From positions 1-63,973 of the forward strand of contig NZ_BJDR01000010.1 in assembly GCF_005405245.1 (NCBI RefSeq): a stretch of 63,973 nt of DNA, written 5' to 3'. The notes under the pieces were generated by a model that saw only the letters and a program-made list of their open reading frames with translations, ran no database searches and was not told where the DNA came from. Position 1 is the first letter of the stretch, and each line of letters begins with the position of its first letter. Position numbers and translations under genes: made by a program. The DNA comes from Enterococcus nangangensis (GTDB taxonomy: Bacteria > Bacillota > Bacilli > Lactobacillales > Enterococcaceae). This document shows, piece after piece, positions 49,778 to 59,588 of the stretch.

Positions 49778-51589
49778 ATGGCGCAAAAGATTGCTCCACA
49801 AGTGATTGACGAAATTCGGCAACGGGTGAACATTGTGGACGTAATTGGGGACTATGTGCAGCTGAAAAAGCAAGGCAAAAATTATTCTGGTTTATGTCCG
49901 TTCCATGAAGAAAAATCACCATCATTTTCCGTCACGGAAGATAAGCAAATTTTTAAATGTTTTGGCTGTGGCAAAGGCGGTAACGTCTTTACCTTCATTC
50001 AAGATATTGAAGGTGTTACTTTTCCAGAAGCGGTGAAGAAAGTAGCCGATCGAGTCCATGTTCCTTTAGAACTTGATGAAGAAGTGGTCAGTCCACAAAG
50101 TCAGAAGTTAAATCGTTTACTGTTAGCCCACACCAAAGCCAATGAGCTTTACCAACACCTTTTAAAAAATACGAAGGTGGGAGAAGGTCCTTTAGCCTAT
50201 TTGGAGCAGCGGGGCTTGGATGCTGCCACTATTGAGCGCTTTGGTATTGGTTTTGCACCTGAAAATGGCGAAGTCTTGTTACAAGTTTTAAAAAAGGAAG
50301 GCTTTCAAGAAGAAGAGCTAGTGGCAACGGGGTTATTTAATGAAACTGCTGAAGGTCGCTTGTTTGATCGTTTTCAAAGTCGGATTACCTTTCCGTTACA
50401 AGATGCCAATGAGCGTGTTGTGGGTTTTTCCGGGCGCATTTATTTGCCGGAAGGCCAAGCCCACAGTCAAGCGAAATATTTAAATTCACCAGAAACGGCA
50501 CTATTCACTAAGCGTACGTTACTGTATAACTTTGGGAAAGCTAAAAGCGAGATTCGCAAGGCCGGGAGTGCTTTTTTATTCGAAGGCTTTATGGATGTGA
50601 TTGCCGCTTACCAAGGTGGAATCCTTAATGGGATTGCTTCCATGGGGACCAGCTTAACGAGTCAACAAATTCAAGGAATCCAGCGGGTGACGAAAGATTT
50701 AGTTTTGTGTTTTGATGGGGATGCCCCCGGCCAAAATGCAATTGCCAAAAGTTTAAGTCATTTGCAAGCTAATTCGCAGCTGCGTTTAAAAGTAGTCATG
50801 TTGCCAGAAAAACTAGATCCCGATGAATATTTACGAAAATACGGTGGGGAATCTTTTAAAAATTATTTAGGGCAACAACAAATTACGCCTTTTCAATTTA
50901 AGGAAGCGTATTTGCAAAAAAATTATGATTTAGCCAATGAACAAGGACGAGCAGACTTTTTGCAAGAACTCTTACGAGAAGTAGCCAATGTTCCTTCCAT
51001 TGTGGAACGCGACATTTTATTGCATCATTTGGAAGAGCACTATCACGTTTCCTTAGAAATTTTACAACAACAATTAAAAAGTTTTAGTAATGCTGAAGTG
51101 GCTGCCCAACTGGCCAAAGTCAGTCAGTTAAAAGGTGCAGTACTTCCGCAACGCGAGAAGTTGACGCAATTAGAAAAAGCGCAACGTCATCTCTTGTACC
51201 GCTTCTTTACAGAGAGCGAAGTACGGCAACGTTTACGGGAACAGACGACTTTTGTTTTTCCCACGGAAGTGTATCAAGAACTTTTTTTACTGATGGATGG
51301 CTATGCTTTAGCTGGCGGTGAAATGGCCGTGGATGCTTTCTCCACTTTTTTAGGAGAAAATCAACGTTTACTGCAAGTTGCCACCACGATTTTTATGCAG
51401 GAGCTCGCACCAGAAGTATCTACTATTGAGATTGAAGATTTGCTGGCGGTGATTCAAAAAGCTAAAGTCCAACAGCAAATTACTGAAAAACAACGGTTAC
51501 AAAAAGAAGCCCATCGTCTGGGAGATCAAGCGTTAGAGTTAACTTTGACGGTGGAAATTGTCAATTTGAAGCGACAACTATTAAGTTGA
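49778..51589 (+). CDS. dnaG: DNA primase
   Basis: Makes RNA primers for replication. 603 residues: CHC2 zinc finger (Cys40, His43, Cys61, Cys64), the RNAP-like core with EGFMDVIAAYQGG and CFDGDAPGQNA (TOPRIM acidic residues), and a C-terminal DnaB-interacting helical part. ATG at 49778 preferred; GTG three codons before overlaps the ribosome site. Directly followed by rpoD, 24 bp apart. Confidence 0.97.
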   Translation: MAQKIAPQVIDEIRQRVNIVDVIGDYVQLKKQGKNYSGLCPFHEEKSPSFSVTEDKQIFKCFGCGKGGNVFTFIQDIEGVTFPEAVKKVADRVHVPLELDEEVVSPQSQKLNRLLLAHTKANELYQHLLKNTKVGEGPLAYLEQRGLDAATIERFGIGFAPENGEVLLQVLKKEGFQEEELVATGLFNETAEGRLFDRFQSRITFPLQDANERVVGFSGRIYLPEGQAHSQAKYLNSPETALFTKRTLLYNFGKAKSEIRKAGSAFLFEGFMDVIAAYQGGILNGIASMGTSLTSQQIQGIQRVTKDLVLCFDGDAPGQNAIAKSLSHLQANSQLRLKVVMLPEKLDPDEYLRKYGGESFKNYLGQQQITPFQFKEAYLQKNYDLANEQGRADFLQELLREVANVPSIVERDILLHHLEEHYHVSLEILQQQLKSFSNAEVAAQLAKVSQLKGAVLPQREKLTQLEKAQRHLLYRFFTESEVRQRLREQTTFVFPTEVYQELFLLMDGYALAGGEMAVDAFSTFLGENQRLLQVATTIFMQELAPEVSTIEIEDLLAVIQKAKVQQQITEKQRLQKEAHRLGDQALELTLTVEIVNLKRQLLS

Positions 51590-51613
51590 GCCAATTTTTA
51601 GGAGGGGTCATTT

Positions 51614-52714
51614 ATGACAGAAGAAAACAAAATTCCTTACGAAGAAGCTGTCAAACAATTTATTCGTACCAATAAAGGAGCCGGTCAAGTTAAGCTCGAT
51701 GATTTGACGACACAAATCGCCACCCCTTATGAGTTACAAGCAGATGCCATGGACGACTTAATTCAAAAAGTAGAAGATGCCGGCATCAGCGTTGTCGACG
51801 ATAACGGTGAACCTACCGCCAACAGTTTGAAAAAAGAAAAAGTTACTAAAGCAGAACTAGAAGATTTATCTGCTCCTACTGGTGTAAAGATTAACGATCC
51901 AGTCCGGATGTACTTAAAAGAAATTGGTCGTGTGCCTTTATTGACGGCTGAAGAAGAAGTGAATCTCGCTTTAAAAATCGAAGAAGGCGATCAAGAAGCT
52001 AAACAACGCTTGGCTGAAGCTAATTTACGTTTAGTGGTTTCCATTGCCAAACGCTACGTTGGGCGGGGAATGCAGTTCTTAGATTTAATTCAAGAAGGAA
52101 ATATGGGCTTGATGAAGGCCGTAGAAAAATTTGACTACCGTAAAGGGTTTAAGTTCTCTACTTACGCTACTTGGTGGATTCGCCAAGCCATCACCCGGGC
52201 AATCGCAGACCAAGCGCGGACGATTCGGATTCCGGTGCACATGGTAGAAACCATTAACAAATTAATTCGGATTCAACGGCAATTGCTCCAAGATCTCGGG
52301 CGGGAACCAACACCTGAAGAAATCGGCGCTGAAATGGATTTACCGACAGAAAAAGTACGAGAAATCTTAAAAATCGCGCAAGAACCGGTTTCTTTAGAAA
52401 CGCCAATTGGGGAAGAAGACGATTCCCACTTAGGGGACTTCATTGAAGACCACGAAGCCACAAGTCCAGCTGAACACGCGGCTTATGAATTACTAAAAGA
52501 ACAATTGGAAGATGTCTTAGATACCTTAACAGACCGAGAAGAAAACGTTCTACGTTTACGTTTTGGTTTGGATGACGGACGGACACGGACGTTAGAAGAA
52601 GTAGGAAAAGTCTTTGGGGTAACCAGAGAACGGATTCGGCAAATTGAAGCTAAAGCGTTGCGGAAATTACGCCATCCATCTCGTTCCAAACAGTTAAAAG
52701 ATTTCTTAGAATAA
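51614..52714 (+). CDS. rpoD: Primary sigma factor RpoD (SigA)
   Basis: Directs RNA polymerase to housekeeping promoters. 366 residues with region 1.2 ([16 protein letters not shown]), region 2 ([33 protein letters not shown]), region 3 and region 4 ([20 protein letters not shown]). TAGGAGGGG precedes the ATG. Second gene after dnaG, the usual macromolecular-synthesis order. Confidence 0.98.
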   Translation: MTEENKIPYEEAVKQFIRTNKGAGQVKLDDLTTQIATPYELQADAMDDLIQKVEDAGISVVDDNGEPTANSLKKEKVTKAELEDLSAPTGVKINDPVRMYLKEIGRVPLLTAEEEVNLALKIEEGDQEAKQRLAEANLRLVVSIAKRYVGRGMQFLDLIQEGNMGLMKAVEKFDYRKGFKFSTYATWWIRQAITRAIADQARTIRIPVHMVETINKLIRIQRQLLQDLGREPTPEEIGAEMDLPTEKVREILKIAQEPVSLETPIGEEDDSHLGDFIEDHEATSPAEHAAYELLKEQLEDVLDTLTDREENVLRLRFGLDDGRTRTLEEVGKVFGVTRERIRQIEAKALRKLRHPSRSKQLKDFLE

Positions 52715-52753
52715 AAATAAAAGAGGACTCGGTAGGAGTTTACTCTTAAGTAT

Positions 52754-52815
52754 TAGCGGGGATATCCGAAAATCGCTCTTCGTATTTTCGTGATAGCTCC
52801 GCTTATTTTTCAGTG
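52754..52815 (+). terminator. rpoD terminator
   Basis: A long hairpin with AGCGG/CCGCT outer and CGAAAAT/ATTTTCG inner stems, followed by TATTTTT. It separates rpoD from cvfB. Confidence 0.75.
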
Positions 52816-52828
52816 AGGAGGAAAATAA

Positions 52829-53692
52829 ATGGAAGAATTATTAGGACGTGTCGCCACTGGGCTGATTACGGATGAGAACCAAGACTATTACTACGTGCAA
52901 AAAAATGGTGTCACCTTTCAGTTAGCTAAAGCAGAAGGTGCACACCAATTAGGAGAAAGTGTTGAGGGTTTCTTTTATGTAAATCAACAGCAACACAATG
53001 CTTTTACGACGGTCATTCCTAAAATTGTGGTGGGTCGTTATGGGTTTGGTGAAGTAAAAAGTGTGCGGCGAGATTTAGGTGTCTTTGTGGATATCGGTTT
53101 ACCAGATAAAGAAGTTGTCGTTTCTTTAGACTCTTTATCTGAAATCAAAGAATTGTGGCCTAAACCAGGTGATCGCTTATATATTACCTTACGCGTGGAT
53201 CATAAAAACCGTATCTGGGGTGAATTAGCCACCGAAAATATTATTTTAAGCTTGTTTAAACGCTTGCCACAAGATGGCACCTGGCAAAATAAAGAAGTTA
53301 CGGGGACGGTTTACCGATTAAAGTTGGCGGGTACCTTTGTGCTTACCGATGACTTTTACCAAGCCTTTATTCATCCTAGTGAACGTTATCGAGAACCGCG
53401 GCTGGGGGAGCGGGTTACTGGACGCGTCATTGGGGTTTCTTCCCACGGCTACTTGAACCTCTCGTTAAAACCTCGCAGTTATGAAGTCATTGATAATGAT
53501 GCTTTAATGCTCTTGACTTTCTTAGAGCGGGCGCAAGACCACAAGATTCCTTTTACTGATAAAAGTGATCCGGAAGCGATTAAAGACCAATTTGGCATTA
53601 GCAAAGGACAATTTAAACGGGCGATTGGCCATTTATTAAAGGCTAAAAAAATTAAGCAAGAAGAGGGTTATACGATTCTCTTGGAGAAGTAA
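52829..53692 (+). CDS. cvfB: S1-type RNA-binding protein, CvfB family
   Basis: 287 residues. Three S1-like OB domains (about 1-60, 63-135 with VGRYGFGEVKSVRRDLGVFV, and 140-215 with VTGTVYRLKLAGTFVL) then a winged-helix end (DPEAIKDQFGISKGQFKRAI). Matches CvfB/YitL, which binds RNA and affects virulence-factor expression in Staphylococcus. GAGGAGG precedes the ATG. Confidence 0.87.
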   Translation: MEELLGRVATGLITDENQDYYYVQKNGVTFQLAKAEGAHQLGESVEGFFYVNQQQHNAFTTVIPKIVVGRYGFGEVKSVRRDLGVFVDIGLPDKEVVVSLDSLSEIKELWPKPGDRLYITLRVDHKNRIWGELATENIILSLFKRLPQDGTWQNKEVTGTVYRLKLAGTFVLTDDFYQAFIHPSERYREPRLGERVTGRVIGVSSHGYLNLSLKPRSYEVIDNDALMLLTFLERAQDHKIPFTDKSDPEAIKDQFGISKGQFKRAIGHLLKAKKIKQEEGYTILLEK

Positions 53693-53775
53693 TTGCAATT
53701 TAGCTGGAGCTAGTTTATACTTTTTGTAAAATGAGTTATTATTTATTTAGACTAATTACAATTAGAGGTTAGCAA

Positions 53776-54246
53776 ATGAACACCACCTTAGCATTGAAAA
53801 AAACCAAAGAACAACTACATGACTCAGGCTTTAAGTTGACGCCGCAACGGGAAGCGACCTTGTTAGTTTTATTGGAAAATGAGAAAGACCATCTTTCCGC
53901 TGAAGAAATTTATTTATTAACGAAGCAAAAAAATCCCGATATTGGTTTGGCTACGGTTTATCGGACGTTAGAAATTTTAACGGAACTAAAAATTGTCGAT
54001 AAGGTCAGCTTTAATGACGGCTTAGCGCGTTACGATTTACGTAAGGCAGGCGCTAAACATTTTCATCATCACTTGCTGTGTTTAGAGTGTGGCAGCATCC
54101 AAGAAATCGAAGAAGATTTACTAATCGATGTTGAAAAAGTTGTCGAGCAGCAATTTGGTTTTCAAGTGAGCGACCACCGTTTAACTTTTCACGGCATTTG
54201 TGCAGCGTGCCAAAAAAAGAAAAAAACAACACCAACGCAACCATAA
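53776..54246 (+). CDS. fur: Fur-family metalloregulator
   Basis: 156 residues. Winged-helix DNA-binding domain (LTPQREATLLVLLENEKDHL, GLATVYRTLEIL), HFHHHLLCLECGSIQEIEED with the metal-binding His and first CxxC, and CAACQ for the second. The HHH plus CxxC...CxxC set fits Fur; Zur or PerR cannot be ruled out, though PerR usually shows a different helix. Regulates iron (or related metal) genes. AGAGG lies upstream. Confidence 0.85.
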   Translation: MNTTLALKKTKEQLHDSGFKLTPQREATLLVLLENEKDHLSAEEIYLLTKQKNPDIGLATVYRTLEILTELKIVDKVSFNDGLARYDLRKAGAKHFHHHLLCLECGSIQEIEEDLLIDVEKVVEQQFGFQVSDHRLTFHGICAACQKKKKTTPTQP

Positions 54247-54364
54247 TAAATCAGATATGAAGAAGTGGGACTGTGGGAATTGCCCGGTCCTGCTTTTTCT
54301 TTGGAAAAAAATGTTTTTCATTGCCTTAAATTCTGCTATGATGGGTAAGAAAGTGGGGGATTCC

Positions 54365-55249
54365 ATGGAACAAATCGTGTTGGAATATTTAACCTATTTA
54401 CAAATTGAGCGGGGACTAGCGGAGAACACGCGTGCTAGTTATCAAAATGACTTAAAACAATATTTGGATTTTTTAGCGAAAGAAAAAATTAGCGACTTTA
54501 ATCAAGTGGATCGTTTTACGATTATGCATTTTTTACAAGCCTTACAAGCTGAAAATAAAGCTAGTAGTACCATTATCCGGATGGTTTCTAGCTTACGCCG
54601 TTTTCATCAATATTTGCGGCAAGAACGCATTACTGAACAAGATCCCATGCAGCACGTGGATACGCCTAAAAAAGGACAAACCTTGCCCAAAACTTTAAGC
54701 TTAAAAGAAGTGGAAGTCTTACTGGCCACACCAGACACGACTACTCCCTTAGGTCTGAGGAACCGTGCGATTCTCGAAGTGATGTACGCTACGGGTATGC
54801 GGGTTTCCGAAGTTGTTAACTTGAAGCTGAACCAATTGCACTTAAGTTTAGGCTTACTGAAGACGATTGGGAAAGGAGATAAGGAACGAATTATTCCTTT
54901 AGGGAAAATAGCGATTCAATGGTTGGAGCGTTATTTGACGGAAGTACGCGAAAAACTCGCCGTCGAAAACGAAGAGCACGTCTTTGTGAATCATCACGGA
55001 CGCCAATTAACCCGCCAAGGTATTTGGAAAAATCTACGGGAAATTGTACGGGAAGCGGGCATTCAAAAAGAAGTTACCCCCCACACTTTGCGTCATAGTT
55101 TTGCCACCCATTTATTAGAAAATGGTGCCGATTTGCGGATTGTTCAGGAACTTTTAGGACATGCTGACATTTCCACTACCCAAATCTATACGCATATTAC
55201 CAAGCAACGCATGGCGGATGTTTATCAAAAATATTTTCCCCGTGCTTAA
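54365..55249 (+). CDS. xerD: Tyrosine recombinase XerD
   Basis: Resolves chromosome dimers at dif together with its partner. 294 residues: N-terminal SAM-like domain (YLTYLQIERGLAENTRASY) and catalytic domain with ATGMRVSEVVNLKL (Arg), HTLRHSFATHLLENGADL (His-Arg), ELLGHADISTTQIYTHI (His, Tyr). ATG at 54365 with GTGGGG nine bases upstream. It precedes scpA-scpB, the usual chromosome-segregation cluster. Confidence 0.93.
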   Translation: MEQIVLEYLTYLQIERGLAENTRASYQNDLKQYLDFLAKEKISDFNQVDRFTIMHFLQALQAENKASSTIIRMVSSLRRFHQYLRQERITEQDPMQHVDTPKKGQTLPKTLSLKEVEVLLATPDTTTPLGLRNRAILEVMYATGMRVSEVVNLKLNQLHLSLGLLKTIGKGDKERIIPLGKIAIQWLERYLTEVREKLAVENEEHVFVNHHGRQLTRQGIWKNLREIVREAGIQKEVTPHTLRHSFATHLLENGADLRIVQELLGHADISTTQIYTHITKQRMADVYQKYFPRA

Positions 55250-55261
55250 AAGGAAGAGATT

Positions 55262-56011
55262 ATGGCAGATTTAAATGTAAAAATTGACGTCTTTGAAGGG
55301 CCACTGGATCTTTTGTTACACTTGATTCAACAATATGAAGTGGATATTTACGAAGTACCTTTGGCTGAAGTAACCGATCAATATCTCGCTTTTGTCAATA
55401 CGATGCAATCTTTGCAGTTGGAAGTAGCCGCGGAGTATTTAGTGGTGGCCGCCACCTTACTAGCAATTAAAAGTTATCAGCTCTTACCTAAAGCGCCCCT
55501 TTTAGAAGTGGAAGAAGTGGATCCGGAAGAAGATTTGCGGGAAGCTTTGTTACAACAATTGCTGGCCTACCGTAAATTCAAATACGCTGCTGTTACTTTG
55601 CAAGATAAAGAACGTGAGCGCCACCAATATGTAGGGAAAGCACCGGAAGATTTGAGTGAGTTTGAAAAAGAATTGCCGCTAATTAAAAATCAAGTGACCA
55701 CCATTGATTTATTTTTAGCTTTTCACGATGTGTTGCAAAAACAAAAGCGGCAAAACTTCACTGCTGCCACCATTGATAAAGAAGATGTGAGCGTCAGTGA
55801 AAAAGTCACGTGGATGCGCCAGTATTTTAAAGGGCAGCACGGGCGAATTAGTTTTGCTACTTTATTTGCCACACCGTCCCGTAGTGAATTAGTCAACACT
55901 TTCTTAGCCGTTTTGGAGCTGATGAAAGAAGGGGAACTGGTGGCGTTACAGGACGAAACATTTGATGAAATTTATTTTGCTAGCCAAGGAAGTGAAGAGA
56001 CTCTTGAATAA
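55262..56011 (+). CDS. scpA: Segregation and condensation protein A
   Basis: Kleisin subunit of the SMC complex that organises and separates chromosomes. 249 residues: N-terminal IDVFEGPLDLLLHLIQQYEVDI (in part) binds Smc, the middle holds the ScpB-binding region and the C-terminal winged helix includes ISFATLFATPSRSELVNTFL. AGGAAGAG precedes the ATG. Overlaps scpB by eight bases. Confidence 0.96.
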   Translation: MADLNVKIDVFEGPLDLLLHLIQQYEVDIYEVPLAEVTDQYLAFVNTMQSLQLEVAAEYLVVAATLLAIKSYQLLPKAPLLEVEEVDPEEDLREALLQQLLAYRKFKYAAVTLQDKERERHQYVGKAPEDLSEFEKELPLIKNQVTTIDLFLAFHDVLQKQKRQNFTAATIDKEDVSVSEKVTWMRQYFKGQHGRISFATLFATPSRSELVNTFLAVLELMKEGELVALQDETFDEIYFASQGSEETLE

Positions 56012-56603
56012 TTATTTAGCCCAATTGGAAGCTTTGCTTTTTGTTGCCGGTGGGAAAGGCGTCAGTCTAGGAGAATTCAGTTTGCTCCTGGGACTCTCTA
56101 GTGGGGCGTGTTTACAACAGTTAGAAAAGTTAAAACAATCCTACGAAGAAGATTCTAAGCGCAGCTTCACTTTGTTAGAAACAGGCGAACGCTATCAATT
56201 GGTAACCAAGCCGCAATTTAAAGATTTATTAGAGTCCTTTGCTAAAGCGCCAACGACCCCGCGTTTGTCACAAGCCGCCCTAGAAACGTTAGCCATTGTT
56301 GCTTATAAACAGCCAATTCCTCGTTTAGAAATTGATGAGATTCGTGGTGTGCAATCTACTGGTGCTTTGCAGACATTAACCATGAGGCAACTAGTGGAGG
56401 AAAAAGGACGGCAAGAAACACCAGGTCGTCCCATTTTATATGGCACGACTGCCTACTTTTTAGATTATTTTGGTTTGCAGACGCTAACGGATTTACCGGA
56501 TATCGCTGAATTAGAAAGCGAAACAACAACCGAAATTCCCGACTTATTTTTTAATGAAGCAACACTAACGAATCCTTTGCCTGATGAATTGACGGCAGAG
56601 TAA
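56004..56603 (+). CDS. scpB: Segregation and condensation protein B
   Basis: Partner of ScpA in the SMC complex. 199 residues; two winged-helix domains with NYLAQLEALLFVAGGKGVS, ALETLAIVAYKQPIPRLEID and GRPILYGTTAYFLDYFG. I chose TTG at 56004, which overlaps the scpA stop and has AAGGAAGTG upstream. Confidence 0.95.
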   Translation: MNNYLAQLEALLFVAGGKGVSLGEFSLLLGLSSGACLQQLEKLKQSYEEDSKRSFTLLETGERYQLVTKPQFKDLLESFAKAPTTPRLSQAALETLAIVAYKQPIPRLEIDEIRGVQSTGALQTLTMRQLVEEKGRQETPGRPILYGTTAYFLDYFGLQTLTDLPDIAELESETTTEIPDLFFNEATLTNPLPDELTAE

Positions 56604-56616
56604 CAAGGAGGACAAG

Positions 56617-57342
56617 ATGGAAAGACTACAAAAAGTAATGGCTCAAGCTGGCGTGGCTTCAAGACGTAAGTCAGAAGAATTAATTCTAGCTGGCTTTGTC
56701 ACCGTCAATGGTGAAGTAGTAAAAGAATTAGGCACCAAAGTTTCTACTAGTGATGTGGTGGAAGTCAAAGGAGTTCCGCTAGCCAAAGAAGAACCTGTTT
56801 ATTATTTATTTTACAAACCCCGGGGCGTAATTTCTGCCGTAACTGACGACAAAAAACGCCCTGTCGTAGTGGATTACTTCCCGCAAGTTAAAGAACGTAT
56901 TTTCCCCGTGGGGCGGCTTGATTACGATACGTCAGGCTTATTATTACTCACTAACGATGGCGATTTTGCTCAAAAATTATTGCATCCCTCTTTTGAAATT
57001 GAAAAAACCTACGTGGCTAAACTAAAAGGGGTGCCTACGTATAAAGAATTACGGCCGTTAGAGCGAGGTATGCGGATTGATAACTACAAGTTACAACCCG
57101 CCAAGGTAAATATTTTATCGACAGATGAAGAAAAGGGACACGCCATTGTTGCTTTAACCATTCACGAAGGACGTAATCACCAAGTGAAAAAAATGTTTGA
57201 AGCAGTGGGCTTTCCAGTGCAAAAATTAAAACGGGAACTCTATGGGAATTTAACCTTAGCTGGTTTGCGTCCTGGGGAATATCGCCGGCTTAATAAAAAA
57301 GAAGTGACCAGTCTTTTACAACTAGCTAAAAAGAAAGATTAA
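56617..57342 (+). CDS. rluB: 23S rRNA pseudouridine synthase B
   Basis: Makes pseudouridine in 23S rRNA helix 89 region. 241 residues: S4 RNA-binding domain (RLQKVMAQAGVASRRKSEEL) and the catalytic domain with GRLDYDTSGLLLLTNDG (catalytic Asp) and HEGRNHQVKKMFEAVG. AAGGAGGAC precedes the ATG. Standard neighbour of scpB. Confidence 0.94.
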   Translation: MERLQKVMAQAGVASRRKSEELILAGFVTVNGEVVKELGTKVSTSDVVEVKGVPLAKEEPVYYLFYKPRGVISAVTDDKKRPVVVDYFPQVKERIFPVGRLDYDTSGLLLLTNDGDFAQKLLHPSFEIEKTYVAKLKGVPTYKELRPLERGMRIDNYKLQPAKVNILSTDEEKGHAIVALTIHEGRNHQVKKMFEAVGFPVQKLKRELYGNLTLAGLRPGEYRRLNKKEVTSLLQLAKKKD

Positions 57343-57361
57343 CGGGGTGCAAAGTAAATTC

Positions 57362-57389
57362 TTGCATTTCCGTGATAGTTTGCTATACT
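57362..57389 (+). promoter_or_regulatory. Promoter of the riboswitch-ribU unit
   Basis: TTGCAT (57,362-57,367), 16 bp, TATACT (57,384-57,389) with a TG extension. Transcription would start about 57,396, leaving the whole FMN aptamer in the leader. Confidence 0.78.
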
Positions 57390-57421
57390 TACCTTGTTCA
57401 ATAAAAAAATAATTTAGGTTC

Positions 57422-57537
57422 ATCTTCAGGGGCAGGGTGTAATTCCCGACCGGTGGTAATAGTCCACGAACCAAGTGTCTCGCTTGGCCGATACGGTGTA
57501 ATTCCGTTACCGACAGTAAAGTCTGGATAAAGAAGAT
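57422..57537 (+). promoter_or_regulatory. FMN riboswitch (RFN element)
   Basis: ATCTTC (57,422-57,427) pairs with GAAGAT (57,532-57,537) as P1. Between them stand the conserved AGGGGCAGGGTG, TTCCCGACCGGTGGT, ACGGTGTAATTCCG and ACAGTAAAGTCTGGATAAAGA-type segments. It senses FMN and switches off ribU when riboflavin cofactor is plentiful, through the terminator that follows. Confidence 0.97.
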
Positions 57538-57558
57538 TGGCTTTTTTGCGTATGCTTA

Positions 57559-57597
57559 AAGTCGATGTCGCTGAATAGACGTCGGCTTTTTTTGTGG
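57559..57597 (+). terminator. Riboswitch expression-platform terminator
   Basis: AAGTCGATGTC pairs with GACGTCGGCTT (G-U pairs included), followed by T7. FMN binding should favour it; its position 40 bp before the ribU ribosome site fits transcription attenuation. Confidence 0.88.
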
Positions 57598-57637
57598 TAA
57601 AAAAGCACCGGAGATTGAAACCTGACAGGAGGGCTCT

Positions 57638-58276
57638 ATGAGACGAAGTAAGGTTCAAAAGATTGTGTTGGTTTCTTTAATGGCAGCGATGGGTTTGGTG
57701 TTGCAGTTTGTGGCAATTCCTTTTCCATTTTTCAGCTTTTTAAAGATTGATTTTTCCGATGTTCCCATTATGGTGGCGATGTTTTTATTCGGACCATTAG
57801 CCGGCATCGTTACCGCTGGTTTGCGTTCCTTGTTGCACTTAGTAATAACGGGGATTGAACCAAGCAATATTGTGGGGGACGTGGCAAGTTTTGTCGCTTC
57901 TTGCAGCTTCACTTTGCCTTTATATTATTTCTTCCATAGCAAGGCAAGCACAAAAGGCGCCAGTATTAAAAATAAAATTTTGGGGACGGTCACTGGCACG
58001 CTTTTAATGACCTTAGTGATGTCCGTAGCTAATTACTTTGTGATTACCCCCTTGTACTTAAAATTTTTCAATATGCAGGCGGAAAGCTTTTTAGGAATGA
58101 GTTTAGCGCGTTACGTAGCAGTGGGGATTGTGCCCTTCAACTTGGCAAAAGGCTTAATTGTCTCCATCGTTTTTGTAGCGATTTACGCTAAGCTCTTACC
58201 CTGGCTTATCACGAAGACAGTAGCGGTACCTAAGAAAAGAGAAGACTCGCTTAACGCACCAAAACAAAGTAAGTAA
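57638..58276 (+). CDS. ribU: Riboflavin ECF transporter S component
   Basis: Membrane substrate-binding subunit for riboflavin uptake. 212 residues, six predicted helices; KIDFSDVPIMVAMFLFGPLAG and a GIEPSNIVGDVASFVAS segment are typical of RibU (given in parts). AGGAGGGC precedes the ATG. It works with the shared EcfAA'T module, which is elsewhere. Controlled by the FMN riboswitch. Confidence 0.95.
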   Translation: MRRSKVQKIVLVSLMAAMGLVLQFVAIPFPFFSFLKIDFSDVPIMVAMFLFGPLAGIVTAGLRSLLHLVITGIEPSNIVGDVASFVASCSFTLPLYYFFHSKASTKGASIKNKILGTVTGTLLMTLVMSVANYFVITPLYLKFFNMQAESFLGMSLARYVAVGIVPFNLAKGLIVSIVFVAIYAKLLPWLITKTVAVPKKREDSLNAPKQSK

Positions 58277-58280
58277 AAAA

Positions 58281-58336
58281 TAAAAAATCCTGAGCTTTTT
58301 CATGGCAGAAACCATGGAAGAGACTCAGGATTTTTT
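58281..58336. terminator. Bidirectional terminator ribU/ferredoxin
   Basis: AAAAATCCTGAG...CTCAGGATTTTT with an inner CATGG/CCATG stem. It ends ribU and the converging ferredoxin gene. Confidence 0.9.
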
Positions 58337-58346
58337 TTGCGTATCT

Positions 58347-58556
58347 TTATTTAGCCAACAAAGCTTGGGTCGGACAACGTTTAATAGCGGCTATGACATT
58401 TTCTTCTTCTTGCGGTAAAATAGATTGATGCGTTATCTGTTGTGCTGTATTTAAAAAGCAGACGATTCCCTCATCGTCATAATCAAACGTCTTGGGGGCT
58501 AAGGTTTGGCACAGACCACAAGCAATACAATTCGGACGGACAAGTTGACACTCCAC
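58347..58556 (-). CDS. fer: 4Fe-4S ferredoxin
   Basis: 69 residues from GTG at 58556, seven bases after AGGAGG. CIACGLC gives three cysteines (10, 13, 16) and KRCPTQAL the fourth. Single-cluster Bacillus-type ferredoxin; electron carrier for cytoplasmic redox enzymes. Divergent to ypbB, as in Bacillus. Confidence 0.9.
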   Translation of the reverse strand: MECQLVRPNCIACGLCQTLAPKTFDYDDEGIVCFLNTAQQITHQSILPQEEENVIAAIKRCPTQALLAK

Positions 58557-58586
58557 AATTTTTCCTCCTAACTTTGAGGTGTTGAA

Positions 58587-59588
58587 ATGGATCAATTAAT
58601 TTTGGCCTTATTACAGACTAGAGAAAAATTAAAAGCAACGACATTGTATCACTTACTGACAGGAAAGAAAACTAGCTCTATTCTAGTTTATGGTTACTTC
58701 ACAGAACTGCTGCCTTACTTTGGTTTATTTAAAGGGTGGTCACAAGCCCAATTTCAAAAAGTCTTGCAACAATTGGCAACAGAAAATCTTTTGCAGTTTG
58801 ATGGAACATGGCTGCGTCTAATAGAAGGCAAAACGGCTGCCGTTTTAGATTTAACAAAATTTCCTCACTTAGCTGGTTTTCCGTTGCAACGTTTTGATGA
58901 AGTGTTTTGGAGTCGCTTTTTACTAGCAATGCAAGTTTTGGCGCAGCAGAATCAGCAAGAAAAAAATTACCAACCAGTTGTGACGGACTTGGTCATACAA
59001 AACGACGTAAAAAGTTGGCTGCAACAAATGGCGCCTACCGCCGCGGCTAAAGCGCTAGTAGTGGCCGAATTTTACCAACTGTTGGCGAGCTTGCCAGTGG
59101 ATACAGCAGAAAGATTGATTCGCCAATTTACTGGGCCACACCACCCTGGAGAAGTCACGTGGCAAATATACGGCACCAAGACATTGTTGAGCTATTTGCA
59201 ATATAAAGATGATCTCCATGCTTTTTTGCAAGAAGCCGCCCATTATCCAAAGTTCCAACAACTCGTCACACCGCCAGCTAATTCTGTCAGTCAGACACAA
59301 GCCTTAGTGACCGCGGGCTTAAACTTTCAAGGGATTAGCAATAAACGCCGGCAATTAAAAGCTAGTACGTTACGAGATCACTTACTGGAATTAGCCATTC
59401 TCCAACCGCAAACTTTCCCTTACTCAAGATTTATGGCTTTCGGAGCGCAAGAATTTCTAAAAGATTATTTAATGAAGAATGCGCAAGTGGTGGAGTGGGA
59501 CTATCAAGAATTAGCTGCACTAGACTTTTTAAGCTTTCGTCTTTTTCAAATTCAGACTTTAGCTAAAAGGAGGAGCACATGGACTTAA
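58587..59588 (+). CDS. ypbB: YpbB-family protein
   Basis: 333 residues. Helical, with a C-terminal helix-turn-helix-like part (RRQLKASTLRDHLLELAILQ). The family is encoded next to RecQ/RecS helicases in many Bacillota; the C-terminal part resembles RQC/HRDC-adjacent domains. ATG at 58587 after TTTGAGG. It overlaps recQ by ten bases, so the proteins probably act together. No enzymatic motif visible. Confidence 0.75.
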   Translation: MDQLILALLQTREKLKATTLYHLLTGKKTSSILVYGYFTELLPYFGLFKGWSQAQFQKVLQQLATENLLQFDGTWLRLIEGKTAAVLDLTKFPHLAGFPLQRFDEVFWSRFLLAMQVLAQQNQQEKNYQPVVTDLVIQNDVKSWLQQMAPTAAAKALVVAEFYQLLASLPVDTAERLIRQFTGPHHPGEVTWQIYGTKTLLSYLQYKDDLHAFLQEAAHYPKFQQLVTPPANSVSQTQALVTAGLNFQGISNKRRQLKASTLRDHLLELAILQPQTFPYSRFMAFGAQEFLKDYLMKNAQVVEWDYQELAALDFLSFRLFQIQTLAKRRSTWT